DNA of 6,671 nucleotides. It comes from an uncultured Odoribacter sp. (GTDB taxonomy: Bacteria > Bacteroidota > Bacteroidia > Bacteroidales > Marinifilaceae). Position numbers and translations under genes: made by a program. Positions 6,282-6,671 of the stretch are shown in pieces. Numbering within the stretch: position 1 is the first letter of the stretch; each line of letters begins with the position of its first letter. The DNA lies in contig CAKVCR010000158.1 in NCBI GenBank assembly GCA_934725835.1, positions 1-6,671 of the forward strand, read 5' to 3'. Under the pieces are notes generated by a model, which saw only the letters and a program-made list of their open reading frames with translations, was not told where the DNA came from and did no database searches.

Positions 6282-6671
6282 TGAGAAAATTTTTATTAGC
6301 ATTAGGTATTGTCCTATTGATTGCTAGTTGGCGGATGGATACTGTTTCTGCTCAACGTCGTGAGAATCAGGTGCGTGACCAAAGTATCAAATACCAGCGT
6401 TTGATGGCTTTGATAGATGCTTTTTATGTGGATACAGTGGATTTACATAAATTGACAGAGGATGCAATAGTGAAAGTATTGGCGGATTTAGACCCGCATT
6501 CTGTTTATATTTCCAAGGAAGAGGTGGATGAGATGAATGAGCCATTAGAAGGAGGTTTCTTTGGTATAGGTATTCAGTTTGCTATTTTACGAGATACATT
6601 GATGGTGGTTGATGTCGTAGCCGGTGGCCCTTCAGAAAAGGTGGGAATGCGTGCTGGAGATAGAATTATTG
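6278..6671 (+). CDS. S41 C-terminal processing protease (CtpA type), 5' part only
   Basis: The first 131 residues of a gene that runs off the right edge. The N-terminus MMRKFLLALGIVLLIASWRMDTVSAQ looks like a Sec signal peptide, with probable signal peptidase I cleavage after VSA. There is no lipobox cysteine, so a periplasmic location is inferred. Residues about 30-90 form the helical N-terminal region typical of CtpA/Prc enzymes, including YVDTVDLHKLTEDAIVKVLADLDPHSVYIS (50-79) with the conserved LDPHS motif. A PDZ domain begins at GGFFGIGIQF (92-101) and continues through VVDVVAGGPSEKVGMRAGDRII. The catalytic Ser-Lys pair would lie beyond the window. The start can be ATG 6278, overlapping the previous stop by four bases, or the next in-frame ATG at 6281. 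Such proteases trim or degrade envelope proteins. Confidence 0.93.
   Translation, partial: MMRKFLLALGIVLLIASWRMDTVSAQRRENQVRDQSIKYQRLMALIDAFYVDTVDLHKLTEDAIVKVLADLDPHSVYISKEEVDEMNEPLEGGFFGIGIQFAILRDTLMVVDVVAGGPSEKVGMRAGDRII

Overview
The window reads as Bacteroidota chromosome, most likely Bacteroides or a close relative. Three things point that way: the long HtpG form with a charged insertion near its C-terminus, the absence of Shine-Dalgarno sequences before clear genes, and promoter-like TAnnTTTG elements of the Bacteroides -7 type. It is largely ordinary housekeeping sequence with one decayed regulatory gene. I see no CRISPR array, insertion sequence, tRNA or rRNA, phage gene, or clear candidate for a new biological system.

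Left part (1-1261): the 3' end of an unrecognised plus-strand gene closes with a good intrinsic terminator. Next to it, on the minus strand, lies the wreck of an OmpR-type response regulator. It has lost the start of its receiver, carries a frameshift and an in-frame stop, and has lost most of its winged-helix domain. Upstream of the wreck is an AT-rich stretch with a perfect 10-bp inverted repeat and promoter-like boxes facing both ways. About 300 bases follow with only short, unconvincing reading frames.

Middle (1262-4863): a minus-strand YeiH-type multi-pass membrane protein (putative sulfate exporter family) and the plus-strand chaperone gene htpG diverge from a shared intergenic region. 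That region contains a 17-18-base direct repeat, one copy of which is in the YeiH leader. htpG ends at a strong intrinsic terminator.

Right part (4898-6671): a -7-like element precedes a tightly packed plus-strand run of endonuclease IV (nfo), a YfcE-type metallophosphoesterase, and the first 131 residues of a secreted S41 (CtpA-type) protease with a PDZ domain. Both junctions are 4-base ATGA overlaps, so the three genes are probably co-transcribed and translationally coupled. Endonuclease IV repairs abasic DNA in the cytoplasm, and the protease acts outside the inner membrane. The reason for grouping them is not evident from the sequence.
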